In this document: positions 1-8,324 of the stretch, one piece after another
How the letters are laid out: every line of letters starts with the position of its first letter
Position numbering within the stretch: position 1 is the stretch's first letter
Source of the DNA: Candidatus Fermentithermobacillaceae bacterium
GTDB taxonomy: Bacteria; Bacillota; Sulfobacillia; Fermentithermobacillales; Fermentithermobacillaceae
NCBI GenBank assembly: GCA_018052475.1
Contig: JAGPNG010000001.1
Location: forward strand, 81,506 to 145,505
Length of the DNA: 64,000 bases
Direction: 5' to 3'
Program-made: the position numbers and the translations under genes
Notes under the pieces: generated by a model
Database searches by the model: none
Seen by the model: the letters and a program-made list of their open reading frames with translations, nothing else
Told to the model about the DNA's origin: nothing

Positions 1-411
1 CGCACTTTGACATTGGTGTTTCTATGCAAGGGTCCTATAGGAAAGGCACAGCAAAGGCGAATAAACAAACTCTATCGTGAGTCAATAGAAGTTTACCACT
101 CTCTATGCGGCATTGAGAGTCGTTGTGTAAGTTGTTCTTGGGACCTTACGGGGGAATTATCTTCATTTCAAGTGGAACGGGATGTGGTTTCTCTGTCTAC
201 AGGGGAACTGAGTCTTACTACATCATTGATTTCTCAGAGCACATCGGTGTTCTCCGCCTTCGACGATTCTACCTTGGGCGAAGAACCTGAGTTATCATTG
301 TCGGCTAGGTTTTTCGTCCAGGAACTCTTAGAAGACATAAAGAATCTTGAATGTGCACGACAACTTGTAGCAGTACGCGAAGGAGAAAGGGTGCTCGTAT
401 TTGATAAGTGA
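1..411 (+). CDS. Hypothetical protein, 5'-truncated by window edge
   Basis: The reading frame is open from base 1 and ends with TGA nine bases before ymdB, so only the C-terminal part (about 136 residues) is visible. I do not recognise the family. The visible part is soluble-looking, with no membrane segment; it has a Lys/Arg-rich stretch near the left edge (GKAQQRRINKLYRE), a Ser/Thr-rich middle and an acidic, helical-looking C-terminal third. The short gap to ymdB suggests co-transcription. In Bacillus the gene before ymdB is rny (RNase Y), but the visible sequence does not resemble the RNase Y C-terminus. Function unassigned. Confidence 0.6.
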   Translation, partial: RTLTLVFLCKGPIGKAQQRRINKLYRESIEVYHSLCGIESRCVSCSWDLTGELSSFQVERDVVSLSTGELSLTTSLISQSTSVFSAFDDSTLGEEPELSLSARFFVQELLEDIKNLECARQLVAVREGERVLVFDK

Positions 412-420
412 GGTACTATT

Positions 421-1200
421 ATGAATCTACTTTTTGTTGGAGACGTTGTTGGTTCCCCGGGTAGAAATTACTTGAGAGAGATGTTACCTGGCATCATCGA
501 AGCTCATGATGTGGATTTTACAATAATTAACGGAGAGAACGCTGCAGGAGGAGCCGGTCTTACAAAAGACACGGCGCGCGAGCTTTTTTCGGCTGGGGCG
601 GACGTTATCACCTCAGGGAATCACATTTGGGACAAAAAAGAGATCTATTCCACAATGGACGAAGATACGAGAATCCTCAGGCCCGCTAACTACCCGCCTG
701 GAGTTCCGGGACGAGGTTCAGGAGTGTACGTCGCAAATAACAGCACCACCGTCGGAGTTATAAACGTATGTGGACGGGTGTTCTCGCCGCAGAATCTCGA
801 CTGCCCCTTTAGGGTTCTGGATCTAGAAATATCGAAAATGCAAACTATGACTCCTGTAATTATCGTAGACTTTCACGGAGAAGCTTCTTCGGAAAAAATA
901 GCTGCCGGTTGGTATGTTGACGGGAGAGTGAGTGCGCTATTTGGTACTCATACGCATGTACAGACGGCAGATGACATCATCTTGCCAAATCGTACTGCTT
1001 ACATAACTGATGTGGGAATGACGGGCAGTTACGAAGGAGTAATTGGCGTAAAGAAGGACATAATCCTAAAACACTTTCTGACACAGATGCCTGTACGGCA
1101 TGAAGTAGCCAAGGGAAGACAACAACTATGTGCGGTTGTGTCTAGGATCAACTCATCCGGAAAGGCAGAAAGCATTGAACGCATCCTTATTCGAGAATAG
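421..1200 (+). CDS. ymdB: YmdB-family metallophosphoesterase (2',3'-cyclic nucleotide phosphodiesterase)
   Basis: 259 residues, the usual length for the TIGR00282/YmdB family. The dinuclear metal ligands of the family are all visible: GD at residues 7-8, NGEN near 38, GNHIWD near 66, the DFHGE motif near 150 (commonly DFHAE in relatives) and GTHTH near 174. Bacillus YmdB hydrolyses 2',3'-cAMP and influences biofilm versus motility decisions; that role is family knowledge and not shown here. A GAGG motif lies 8 bases before the ATG. The downstream neighbour spoVS is also the neighbour in Bacillus, which supports the assignment, although here spoVS has its own candidate promoter. Confidence 0.93.
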   Translation: MNLLFVGDVVGSPGRNYLREMLPGIIEAHDVDFTIINGENAAGGAGLTKDTARELFSAGADVITSGNHIWDKKEIYSTMDEDTRILRPANYPPGVPGRGSGVYVANNSTTVGVINVCGRVFSPQNLDCPFRVLDLEISKMQTMTPVIIVDFHGEASSEKIAAGWYVDGRVSALFGTHTHVQTADDIILPNRTAYITDVGMTGSYEGVIGVKKDIILKHFLTQMPVRHEVAKGRQQLCAVVSRINSSGKAESIERILIRE

Positions 1201-1280
1201 ATAATATTTCGTAACCCTTAATTATATATCGCATACAGCCACCGTGTCTAGTTTTTTCAGCCCATTTTACCCGAAAATCC

Positions 1281-1309
1281 TTGTCAAAACGACCGTTTGC
1301 CATTAGAAT
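1281..1309 (+). promoter_or_regulatory. Sigma-A-type promoter for spoVS
   Basis: TTGTCA (1281-1286), a 17-base spacer and TAGAAT (1304-1309) match five of six consensus bases in each hexamer. The predicted transcription start is near 1316, inside the 145-base ymdB-spoVS gap and upstream of the preferred spoVS start. In Bacillus spoVS is sigma-H dependent; this element looks like a vegetative promoter instead. Confidence 0.6.
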
Positions 1310-1402
1310 GGAAATACACCAACATTCGGCAGCCGTAGTCATAGTATGCCGACGGTTATCACGCCCATGTTAGAAGAATATACAACAATTGGAGGGATAG
1401 TA

Positions 1403-1705
1403 TTGGGAGTACCTGATGTAGATCACCGAGATATCACACCTGTCGAAGTACTTAAAGTCTCCTCTAAATCCAATCCCAATGCAGTTGCAGGTGCACTAGC
1501 TGGAGTTGTTAGGGAACGCGGTTACGCCGAAATACAGGGGATTGGAGCAGGCGCTGTAAACCAGGCCATTAAGGCAATTGCAATTGCACGTGGATTTGTG
1601 GCACCAAGTGGGATTGACCTCGTGTGTGTTCCTGCATTTACTGATATTTTGATAAACGGGCAGGAGCGCACAGCCATAAAGCTCATCGTCGGCCCCAGAA
1701 ACTAG
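1403..1705 (+). CDS. spoVS: Stage V sporulation protein S (Alba-like)
   Basis: The core, from VEVLKVSSKSNPNAVAGALA through IGAGAVNQAIKAIAIARGF, VAPSG and DILINGQERTAIKLIV, is nearly identical to the very conserved SpoVS family (about 86 residues). SpoVS is a small Alba-type nucleic-acid-binding fold; Bacillus mutants are affected in spore coat and stage V development. The longest frame opens at ATG 1346. A GGAGGG at 1391-1396 sits six bases before an in-frame TTG at 1403, so I place the start there (100 residues, with a short N-terminal extension before the core). SpoVS also occurs in some non-sporulating bacteria, so it does not by itself prove sporulation. Confidence 0.93.
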   Translation: MGVPDVDHRDITPVEVLKVSSKSNPNAVAGALAGVVRERGYAEIQGIGAGAVNQAIKAIAIARGFVAPSGIDLVCVPAFTDILINGQERTAIKLIVGPRN

Positions 1706-1713
1706 TGAGTTAA

Positions 1714-2664
1714 TTGAACAAGACATGTCCCGAGAATTGTGATGTTCGAATTGAAGAACAACACTTGGAGGGCAGAACTAGCATTTATAAGAGCTGTTCC
1801 TCAGACTGTTGTGATCTTCATATCCACACGATAGCATCTGACGGACAACTGACCCCGACCGAGGTATTGTCTGATGCGTTAGAGGCTAACCTCAAAGCGA
1901 TTTCAATTTGCGATCACGATACAATCTCCGGATATGTTGAGCTTTCAAAGTTGTATCCGTCCTTGCCCGACGGAACGCTCCTTGCCTCCGGAATCGAAGT
2001 CATTCCGGGCATAGAGATAAACAGCGAGTGGAAGAACAGAGAGATTCACTTGATTGGGTACTTTTGTGAAACAAAAAGCCAGGAGTTCGCCTCGCTTCTT
2101 GCATCGCTAAGAGAAACGAGACTCCAAAGGATCAAACTTATTCTAGACAAACTAAAAGACCAAGATATTGTCGTCGAAATCTCTCAGGTGCTTGACAAGG
2201 CAAAGGGAGAATCCGTTGGACGCCCTCATATCGCTGAAGTTATGGTTGAAGAAGGCTATGTGGAGAGCATAGGAGAAGCTTTTAACACCTATATCGGACT
2301 CGGGAGACCGGCCTATGTAGGGAGATTTCGCTTGACCCCTGTTGAATGTGTCAAAGCCATACGAAGAGCAAATGGCGTACCTGTCTGGGCACATCCGGGA
2401 ATGGCAAACCTGGATTGTATTCTCAAAGATCTCATAGAAAATGGCCTTCAAGGATTGGAGGTATACCACCCGGAGCATAACCGAAACTCCATGCTCAGAT
2501 ACGAATCCTTAGCTTTGGAGTACGGGCTTGTGATTACGGGCGGTTCCGATTTTCATAGCTATAACCGGCCATACGGAGCACTGATAGGGAGCTATGGCGT
2601 GTCCTATGAATCAGTACGACGCATAAGGGATATGGCACAAGAAAACAGGAAGAAATCGGTGTAG
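1714..2664 (+). CDS. PHP-domain phosphoesterase (TrpH/YciV-like)
   Basis: 316 residues. The polymerase-and-histidinol-phosphatase metal motifs appear in order: DLHIHTIASDG (His36 and His38), CDHDT near 67, PGIEIN near 95, AHPG near 228 and GGSDFH near 276. This pattern and length match the COG0613 group, whose E. coli member (RNase AM, YciV) is a 5'-3' exoribonuclease and 3',5'-nucleoside bisphosphate phosphatase. The substrate here is inferred only. It follows spoVS by eight bases and probably shares its transcript. The TTG start has only a weak GTGAG upstream; the roughly 30 residues before the PHP core are Cys-rich and not conserved, so the true start could be further in. Confidence 0.85.
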   Translation: MNKTCPENCDVRIEEQHLEGRTSIYKSCSSDCCDLHIHTIASDGQLTPTEVLSDALEANLKAISICDHDTISGYVELSKLYPSLPDGTLLASGIEVIPGIEINSEWKNREIHLIGYFCETKSQEFASLLASLRETRLQRIKLILDKLKDQDIVVEISQVLDKAKGESVGRPHIAEVMVEEGYVESIGEAFNTYIGLGRPAYVGRFRLTPVECVKAIRRANGVPVWAHPGMANLDCILKDLIENGLQGLEVYHPEHNRNSMLRYESLALEYGLVITGGSDFHSYNRPYGALIGSYGVSYESVRRIRDMAQENRKKSV

Positions 2665-2683
2665 ACTGAGATAGCACGATTAA

Positions 2684-2722
2684 CAAAAGCCGGAGCGAGC
2701 CTCATACGCGCTCCGGCTTTTG
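2684..2722. terminator. Bidirectional Rho-independent terminator
   Basis: A perfect 14-base inverted repeat, with arms CAAAAGCCGGAGCG and CGCTCCGGCTTTTG and an 11-base loop, has A4 and T4 at its outer edges. It lies between the convergent PHP gene (+) and acyl-CoA synthetase gene (-), so it can stop transcription from both sides. Confidence 0.85.
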
Positions 2723-2734
2723 GATTTACTATAG

Positions 2735-4837
2735 TTACGACAGCTTGATCTTTATGTCAAGAGCGCTCAAACCATCCGGATAGGCAAATACGGGGTTTAT
2801 ATCCAGCTCGGATATTTCCGAGAAGTCACGACAGAGTTGACCTACACGCCCTATAGCTTCTACAATTGCAGGAATGTCGTCCGGCTCTGCTCCTCTGAAG
2901 CCCTTTAGAATCGTATATGCTTTGGTTTCAGTTATCATCTCTTCGATTTCACGCCTGGTCAGACCTGAAGCAAGCCTAAATGAAGCATCCTGCAGCAAGT
3001 TGACCAACACACCACCTGACCCAAAAGCTACCATTGGACCAAAAGTGGCGTCCTTTATCATACCGATTATTACCTCGTCACCCTGAGGCATCATCTTTTG
3101 AACTTCAACACCATAAATCTTGGCCTCTGGAGCAGCCTTCTTTGAGTTCAACATTATGGAGTTGAACGCTTCCTTAACCTCGTCGTCGGAGCTAAGACCT
3201 ACTTTAACTCCTCCTATATCGGTCTTGTGCATAATATCAGGAGAACAGATCTTCATAACGACCGGGAAACCCATTTCAGCAGCATACTTTACTGCTTCGG
3301 CTTCCGAAGTCGCGAGGCGGGATGGAGCAGCAGGAATCTTGTAGCACTCCGCAACTTCCGCTGCCTCTGGGCTAAGAAGCAGATCGCGCCCGTCTTTTCG
3401 AACGCTCTCGAAAATCTCCTTAACTCTTTGTTTATTCACGTCGTCAAACACCCATTCTTGACCATCGGATATGGACTCATTCAACGAGGCAAACTGAGTT
3501 AGGCCTATGAGAGTGGAAACAGCTTCTTCGGGGAAAGAGAAAATAGGAACGCCGTGTTTCTTGAGATACTCAACGCCAGCTTCTACAGTAAAACCACCTG
3601 TAAAAGCAGCTACGACCGGCTTATCGGGATGTTTCTTGTTGGCTTCGACTATGGCTTCGGCTACCTTATCAACCTCAAGAACTGCCGTTGGGCTGAGAAG
3701 AACCGCAACCGAATCAACATTGGGATCTGAGAGAGCAGCATCAAGAGCTACCTCGTATCTGTCATAGTGAGCATCTCCGATGACGTCTATAGGATTATAT
3801 ATGTTTGCCATCGAAGGCATCTTCTCACGAAGCAAAGCAATCGTATCCTCGCTGAAACGTGCCACTTCAAGCCCACCCAGTTCGATAGCATCAATAGCCA
3901 CAATACCTAGTCCACCCGCATTTGTGACAACTGCAACGCGCTTGCCCTTGGGAATTGGCTGAGTTGTGAAAGCGTTAGCAAGTTCGAACAGCTGGGTCAT
4001 GGTAGAAGCTCTCAAAACTCCCGCGTGCTTGAACGCCGTCTTATATGCGGTATCCGAACCTGCAAGGGCTCCGGTATGTGAAGATGCAGCTTTTGCCCCT
4101 GATGAACTCACTCCGGATTTCAAAGCTATGACAGGGACTCTTTTGATAGCTTCTCTTGCAGCGTTAATGAACCGTTCGCCCTCGACAACGTCCTCTAGGT
4201 ACAAACAGATAACCTTGGTTTCCGGATCCTTGCCAGCCACCTCAATGAAGTCGGCTTCGTTAAGATCTGCTTTGTTCCCCATGCTCACAAATTGGCTGAA
4301 CCCTAATCCGTTCTTAAGGCTCCAGTCCAAAATCGCTATGCAGAGAGCACCGCTTTGTGAGATAAAAGCTATGTTGCCTTTGAGGGCCATTTCTCTTGCA
4401 AACGTGGCGTTGAAAGGAGCGTGAGTGTCTATGATACCAAGCACGTTAGGCCCAACTATGCGCATCCCGTACTTCTTTGCAATATCAACAAGCTGCTGCT
4501 CGAGTTCACGGCCTTCTTTGCCAACCTCTTTGAAGCCTGCCGTGATGACGATAATATGTTTCACCCCGGCCTTTCCACAGTCTTCAGCGACTGAGAGTGA
4601 AGCTTTTGCAGGCACACACATTACCGCTACATCTACTGGTTCACCTATGTCTACCACAGTTGGATATGCCTTGAGCCCGGCTATCTCAGTTTCCTTCGGG
4701 TTGATGGGATAAATACTGCCTTTAAATCCAGACGATATCATGTTGCGGACAACTGCGTAGCCGATCTTACCTGGAGTGTTCGATGCGCCAATCACTGCAA
4801 CCGACTTGGGGCGCATAAGAGATGTTAGGTCATTCAT
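2735..4837 (-). CDS. Acetate/acyl-CoA ligase, ADP-forming (fused alpha-beta)
   Basis: 700 residues, the full length of single-chain NDP-forming acyl-CoA synthetases. Order of domains: CoA-binding Rossmann fold (GASNTPGKIG, residues 17-26), succinyl-CoA-ligase-like flavodoxin fold (about 150-290) with SSHTGALAGSD carrying the likely phosphorylated His254, a second ligase domain, and a C-terminal ATP-grasp (about 475-700, with IGGVKVG). The family interconverts acyl-CoA + ADP + Pi with acid + CoA + ATP and is an ATP-yielding step of anaerobic fermentation in archaea and some bacteria. Acetate is the default substrate; other short or aryl acids are possible. An AGGAAGG precedes the ATG. It lies 64 bases downstream of ttcA, possibly on the same transcript. 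Confidence 0.9.
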   Translation of the reverse strand: MNDLTSLMRPKSVAVIGASNTPGKIGYAVVRNMISSGFKGSIYPINPKETEIAGLKAYPTVVDIGEPVDVAVMCVPAKASLSVAEDCGKAGVKHIIVITAGFKEVGKEGRELEQQLVDIAKKYGMRIVGPNVLGIIDTHAPFNATFAREMALKGNIAFISQSGALCIAILDWSLKNGLGFSQFVSMGNKADLNEADFIEVAGKDPETKVICLYLEDVVEGERFINAAREAIKRVPVIALKSGVSSSGAKAASSHTGALAGSDTAYKTAFKHAGVLRASTMTQLFELANAFTTQPIPKGKRVAVVTNAGGLGIVAIDAIELGGLEVARFSEDTIALLREKMPSMANIYNPIDVIGDAHYDRYEVALDAALSDPNVDSVAVLLSPTAVLEVDKVAEAIVEANKKHPDKPVVAAFTGGFTVEAGVEYLKKHGVPIFSFPEEAVSTLIGLTQFASLNESISDGQEWVFDDVNKQRVKEIFESVRKDGRDLLLSPEAAEVAECYKIPAAPSRLATSEAEAVKYAAEMGFPVVMKICSPDIMHKTDIGGVKVGLSSDDEVKEAFNSIMLNSKKAAPEAKIYGVEVQKMMPQGDEVIIGMIKDATFGPMVAFGSGGVLVNLLQDASFRLASGLTRREIEEMITETKAYTILKGFRGAEPDDIPAIVEAIGRVGQLCRDFSEISELDINPVFAYPDGLSALDIKIKLS

Positions 4838-4901
4838 ATTTACAGCACCTTCCTATAACAATATGGCAAAATACAATTACCAAAGACAAGTCTACCATAA
4901 C

Positions 4902-5678
4902 TCATCTTTCTAAGTAAACTGAGCAATTCCGCTCGCAGTTTGGTGCGTTTTCTTCAGGTTTCCACAACGTTTTAAGAACATTCATCAGTTGATGTCTAAC
5001 CCCCGGAATGCTCCGTTCCAGCTCTCGGATTAGGTTTTTCATTGCCTGTCTAGAAGTATTTCCTGAGAGAGTGCAACCCGGCGCCACGACTGGCAGTTCC
5101 AGGCTTTTTGCCGCTTTCTCTATCTGATTCTCCTCAACGTAGACTAGCGGCCGAATAACCTCTACCTGTTGTCTTGTGAGAAACGTTTTCGGCCTAAAGC
5201 AGTCTATTCTACCCTGGTAAAACATGTTCATCAACAGAGTCTCTATGGCATCATCTAGGTGATGCGCAAGCGCGACTTTGGAAACCCCCATCTCCCGCGC
5301 AGCTTTATACAGACATCCGCGCCGCAATCGTGAACACAACGAACACTTCGTCTTTTTGCTTTCGTATTCGGTAACTACCTTAGCGATACTTGAGTGTATA
5401 ACGTGGTGGGGAATACCGATTTGCTCTAGGAATTTGCTCACCGGCCGCACCGACGATTCTTCCATTGCCCACGGTTCACCAAGATCGATAGTAACCGCCT
5501 CAACAGAAAACTTGGCCGGAGACCTTCTAAGGATGTCAGAAAGAGCCCACGCCATGAAGAGACTGTCCTTGCCACCGGAAACACCTATTATTATCCGATC
5601 ACCTGGCTGGATAAGGGAGTAGTCCGAGATTGCCCTTCCAATCGGCCCGAATATTCTGCTTTTGGCTCTTGCGCACAA
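4902..5678 (-). CDS. ttcA: TtcA-family tRNA thiolation ATPase
   Basis: An N-type PP-loop (SGGKDS, about residues 34-39) followed by CSLCSRLRRG, HHLDDAIETLLMN and a late GCTLSGN motif is the TtcA layout: two Cys in CxxC and a third Cys hold a [4Fe-4S] cluster. TtcA makes 2-thiocytidine at tRNA position 32. The family also contains related thiolases, so the exact nucleoside is inferred. The longest frame opens at TTG 5693, but GGGGTG nine bases before TTG 5678 favours the later start (258 residues). It is transcribed divergently from a cysteine desulfurase that could supply its sulfur. Confidence 0.82.
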   Translation of the reverse strand: MCARAKSRIFGPIGRAISDYSLIQPGDRIIIGVSGGKDSLFMAWALSDILRRSPAKFSVEAVTIDLGEPWAMEESSVRPVSKFLEQIGIPHHVIHSSIAKVVTEYESKKTKCSLCSRLRRGCLYKAAREMGVSKVALAHHLDDAIETLLMNMFYQGRIDCFRPKTFLTRQQVEVIRPLVYVEENQIEKAAKSLELPVVAPGCTLSGNTSRQAMKNLIRELERSIPGVRHQLMNVLKTLWKPEENAPNCERNCSVYLER

Positions 5679-5716
5679 ATCTACACACCCCAACGTAAAG
5701 AATCACAGAGCCTCAA

Positions 5717-5744
5717 TTCACATCCATAGTACAACACGTATAGT
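5717..5744 (+). promoter_or_regulatory. Candidate sigma-A promoter for cysteine desulfurase-thiI
   Basis: TTCACA (5717-5722), a 16-base spacer and TATAGT (5739-5744), five of six matches each, lie in the divergent ttcA/desulfurase gap. A start near 5751 would leave ATG 5755 almost leaderless, which supports the internal TTG 5785 start. An overlapping TATACA (5744-5749) is an alternative -10. Confidence 0.45.
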
Positions 5745-5784
5745 ATACAATTGAATGGATACGATCCCAATGGGGGTATTTAAA

Positions 5785-6978
5785 TTGGGTAAAATCTCTA
5801 AAGAATCGCGTGACTATGTGTACATGGACAACTCATCGACGACTAAGCCGTTTACCGAGGTAATTCATGGTATGTCTTTTGTCCAAGAGAACTTATACGG
5901 CAATCCGTCGTCACTTTACAGTTTCGGTCTGGAATCCGAATCGCTCATAAGGCATGCGCGGGAAGAGGTAGCGTACCTAATTGGGGCCGATACAAACGAG
6001 GTCTACTTCACTTCAGGAGGGACCGAAGCGAATAACTGGGCTCTATTTGGAACCCTTAGAGCTTACGAGGGAAGTAAGCGGCATATAGTGGTTTCCTGCG
6101 TCGAACACCCATCTATAAGCGCTACAGCTGACTATTTGAATCACGCAGGGTTCGAAGTATCTTTCGTACCCGTAGACAAACAAGGGCTTCTTGATCCCCA
6201 AGACATCGTTGCATCCATAAGACCGGATACGTGCCTGGTATCCGTGATGCTAGTACAGAATGAAGTAGGGACGATCGAGCCATGCAAAGACATCGGTCAA
6301 TTACTGTCTCACATGGGTACCAGACGCCCTCAGTTTCATGTCGACGCAGTTCAAGGCTTTGGCCGACTGGAGATCGACGTCAAAGCATGGGGAATTGACC
6401 TTCTTACCATGAGTTCACACAAGATACACGGTCCAAAGGGAGTGGGCGCACTTTTCGTCCGCAAAGGAACGCCCATCAAACCGCTGATGTTTGGAGGGGG
6501 CCAAGAGAGGGGCTTAAGGTCAGGCACCGAAAACGTCGCGGGAATCCACGGGTTTGGTATTGCATGCAATCTCTGCAAAAGTAACATGAAAGAGACCGAG
6601 GCTAATCTCCATCGCTTAAAGCAAAAACTCATCCGGGGAATAACAAGCGTTTTCCCTGACGCCGTGTTCAATGGAGCGGGACCGGAGGCTTCATCTCCTC
6701 ACATCGTGAACTTCTCGTTCCCCGGTTTTAGAGGGGAAACAATAGTCTACGGCCTCGAACAAAGGGGCGTGCTCGTTTCTACCGGATCGGCTTGCTCATC
6801 ACGGAAAAAGGAGCCCAGCCCGGTTCTATTGGCTATGGGAAAAACAAGAGATGAAGCGTGGTCGGCCATACGTTTTTCTATGTCAAGGTTTACCAAAGAC
6901 GCAGATGTAGAGACAACGATTCTAGCGTTACAGGATTGCCTCAAGGAGCTAGAGCCATGGCGCAAGAAAACCACATAA
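5785..6978 (+). CDS. nifS: Cysteine desulfurase (NifS/IscS class, NifZ-like)
   Basis: PLP-dependent enzyme that takes sulfur from L-cysteine as a protein persulfide. Visible motifs: DNSSTT (usually DNAATT), GNPSSLYSFG, TSGGTEANN, EHPSI, FHVDAVQGFG, SSHKIHGPKG with the PLP Lys (about residue 213), GGGQERGLRSGTEN and GSACSS with the catalytic Cys (about 337). Length 397 from TTG 5785, which has GGGGG eight bases upstream; ATG 5755 would add ten residues but has no ribosome-binding site. It is followed 40 bases later by thiI. This pairing matches Bacillus NifZ-ThiI, where the adjacent desulfurase feeds s4U synthesis, so a dedicated role with ThiI is likely. Confidence 0.92.
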   Translation: MGKISKESRDYVYMDNSSTTKPFTEVIHGMSFVQENLYGNPSSLYSFGLESESLIRHAREEVAYLIGADTNEVYFTSGGTEANNWALFGTLRAYEGSKRHIVVSCVEHPSISATADYLNHAGFEVSFVPVDKQGLLDPQDIVASIRPDTCLVSVMLVQNEVGTIEPCKDIGQLLSHMGTRRPQFHVDAVQGFGRLEIDVKAWGIDLLTMSSHKIHGPKGVGALFVRKGTPIKPLMFGGGQERGLRSGTENVAGIHGFGIACNLCKSNMKETEANLHRLKQKLIRGITSVFPDAVFNGAGPEASSPHIVNFSFPGFRGETIVYGLEQRGVLVSTGSACSSRKKEPSPVLLAMGKTRDEAWSAIRFSMSRFTKDADVETTILALQDCLKELEPWRKKTT

Positions 6979-7018
6979 TAAAGAATTATTAGAAGTACAC
7001 TTATCAAGGAGCAAACAA

Positions 7019-8248
7019 ATGGATAGAATACTGCTGATTCGCTACGGTGAGATTGGTCTTAAGGGACAAAACCGCACTTTTTTTGAAGATGCTCTGTTAA
7101 GAAACATAGAACGCGTTTTGCAGAATGTGACATCATCTAAAGAGAGCATAAGAGTCAGGAAATCACAAGGAAGGCTCTTTGTAACAGGGGTTACTCTTAA
7201 CAACGAAAGAGACCTCATTCGCGCTATTTCGAAGGTACCTGGGGTGGTTGGAGTAAGCCCGGCTGTTTCAGTCGAAAATGACATCGACTTGATTATCCAC
7301 GCAGCGGTGTGTCTAATGCAAGAAGCGATTGACGGTACAGTTGAAATGAAGAACGCAGTTCCGGTGCGCGCCGACGTGAATCCGACCATGCCTACATTCA
7401 GAGTCAGTACAAAACGCCCGAACAAGAATTTCCCTATGACTTCGCCAGACGTTAACCAAAAGATAGGAAACGCGATTCTGCAAAGCATGCCAAAACTCTC
7501 TGTCGACTTGCACAACCCCGATATCGTTCTTCACATTGAGATTAGGGACAAAAGAACATACTTATACGCATACGAAGCAAAAGGCCCCGGAGGGTTACCT
7601 ATAGGTGTTTCAGGCAAGGGAACAGTTCTGCTTTCAGGTGGCATTGATAGCCCGGTATCTGCTTACATGGCGATGAAACGTGGAGTTGACATATGTGCCC
7701 TTCACTTTTGGAGCTACCCAATTACAGGGGAAAGATCAAAAGAGAAGGTAGTCGACATATGCAAGGTTCTTACGCAGTTTGATCCGGACTTGCGCCTTTA
7801 TATCGCACCATTTACTGAGATCCAAACCAATATAATCAAGGACTGTCCCGAAACCTACAGGATTACGATTATGAGGCGGATGATGATGCGGGTTGCCACT
7901 TCGTTCTGCAAACAAACGGGCTCACAAGCCATTTTTACAGGTGAGAGTCTGGGCCAAGTAGCAAGCCAAACCCTAGAGAGTCTTACAGTTATTGAAGAAG
8001 CAGCAGGATTTCCGATTCTACGCCCTCTTATCTGTTTCGACAAGACTGAAATCGTAAGCAAATCTCGGGAAATTGGGACATACGATATATCTTGCCGGCC
8101 CTATGAAGACTGCTGCTCGGTATTCGTTCCCAAACACCCCGTCACAAGGCCCACAGTTAAAGAAGCCGTAGCGGCAGAAAGAAAACTCAATATCGATGAG
8201 CTGGTGAACCGATGCGTTCTTGAAATTCAGGAGGTGTCTGTTTTATGA
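7019..8248 (+). CDS. thiI: tRNA 4-thiouridine synthase ThiI (no rhodanese domain)
   Basis: 409 residues: N-terminal ferredoxin-like region, THUMP domain (about 60-165) and PP-loop ATPase with SGGIDSP at 206-212, then ALHFWSYP, GESLGQVASQTLESL and RPLICFDKTEI. The protein adenylates U8 of tRNA and inserts sulfur. The C-terminal rhodanese domain of enterobacterial ThiI is absent, as in Bacillus, so sulfur should come directly from a desulfurase, presumably the upstream gene. AAGGAG lies eight bases before the ATG. A CC pair (DCCSVF) lies near residue 367. Confidence 0.95.
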   Translation: MDRILLIRYGEIGLKGQNRTFFEDALLRNIERVLQNVTSSKESIRVRKSQGRLFVTGVTLNNERDLIRAISKVPGVVGVSPAVSVENDIDLIIHAAVCLMQEAIDGTVEMKNAVPVRADVNPTMPTFRVSTKRPNKNFPMTSPDVNQKIGNAILQSMPKLSVDLHNPDIVLHIEIRDKRTYLYAYEAKGPGGLPIGVSGKGTVLLSGGIDSPVSAYMAMKRGVDICALHFWSYPITGERSKEKVVDICKVLTQFDPDLRLYIAPFTEIQTNIIKDCPETYRITIMRRMMMRVATSFCKQTGSQAIFTGESLGQVASQTLESLTVIEEAAGFPILRPLICFDKTEIVSKSREIGTYDISCRPYEDCCSVFVPKHPVTRPTVKEAVAAERKLNIDELVNRCVLEIQEVSVL

Positions 8249-8286
8249 AAACCATAGTTTGTCCCCTTTTGAGAAGATTCATATAA
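8245..8286 (+). CDS. Possible 13-codon micro-ORF at the end of thiI
   Basis: ATG at 8245 overlaps the thiI stop as ATGA. AGGAGG at 8229-8234 lies ten bases upstream. The frame reads MKTIVCPLLRRFI and ends at TAA 8284-8286, inside the -10 hexamer of the miaB promoter. It could be a real coupled peptide, the remnant of a lost gene, or chance. No similarity is recognised. Confidence 0.2.
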   Translation: MKTIVCPLLRRFI

Positions 8287-8287
8287 T
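8259..8287 (+). promoter_or_regulatory. Sigma-A-type promoter for miaB-mutS-mutL
   Basis: TTGTCC (8259-8264), 17-base spacer and a perfect TATAAT (8282-8287) lie just after thiI. The predicted transcription start is near 8294, about 30 bases before the miaB GTG. Confidence 0.6.
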
Positions 8288-8324
8288 AGTAATTAACAAG
8301 CTGCAAGATGTGGAGTGTGCATAG

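Noticed and set aside
2874-4712. A run of + strand frames (70-152 codons) opposite the acyl-CoA ligase gene
   Set aside because: They lie in antisense register to a complete, strongly conserved gene, have no ribosome-binding sites, and their products are low-complexity Ser/Thr/Pro/Ala sequences without motifs.
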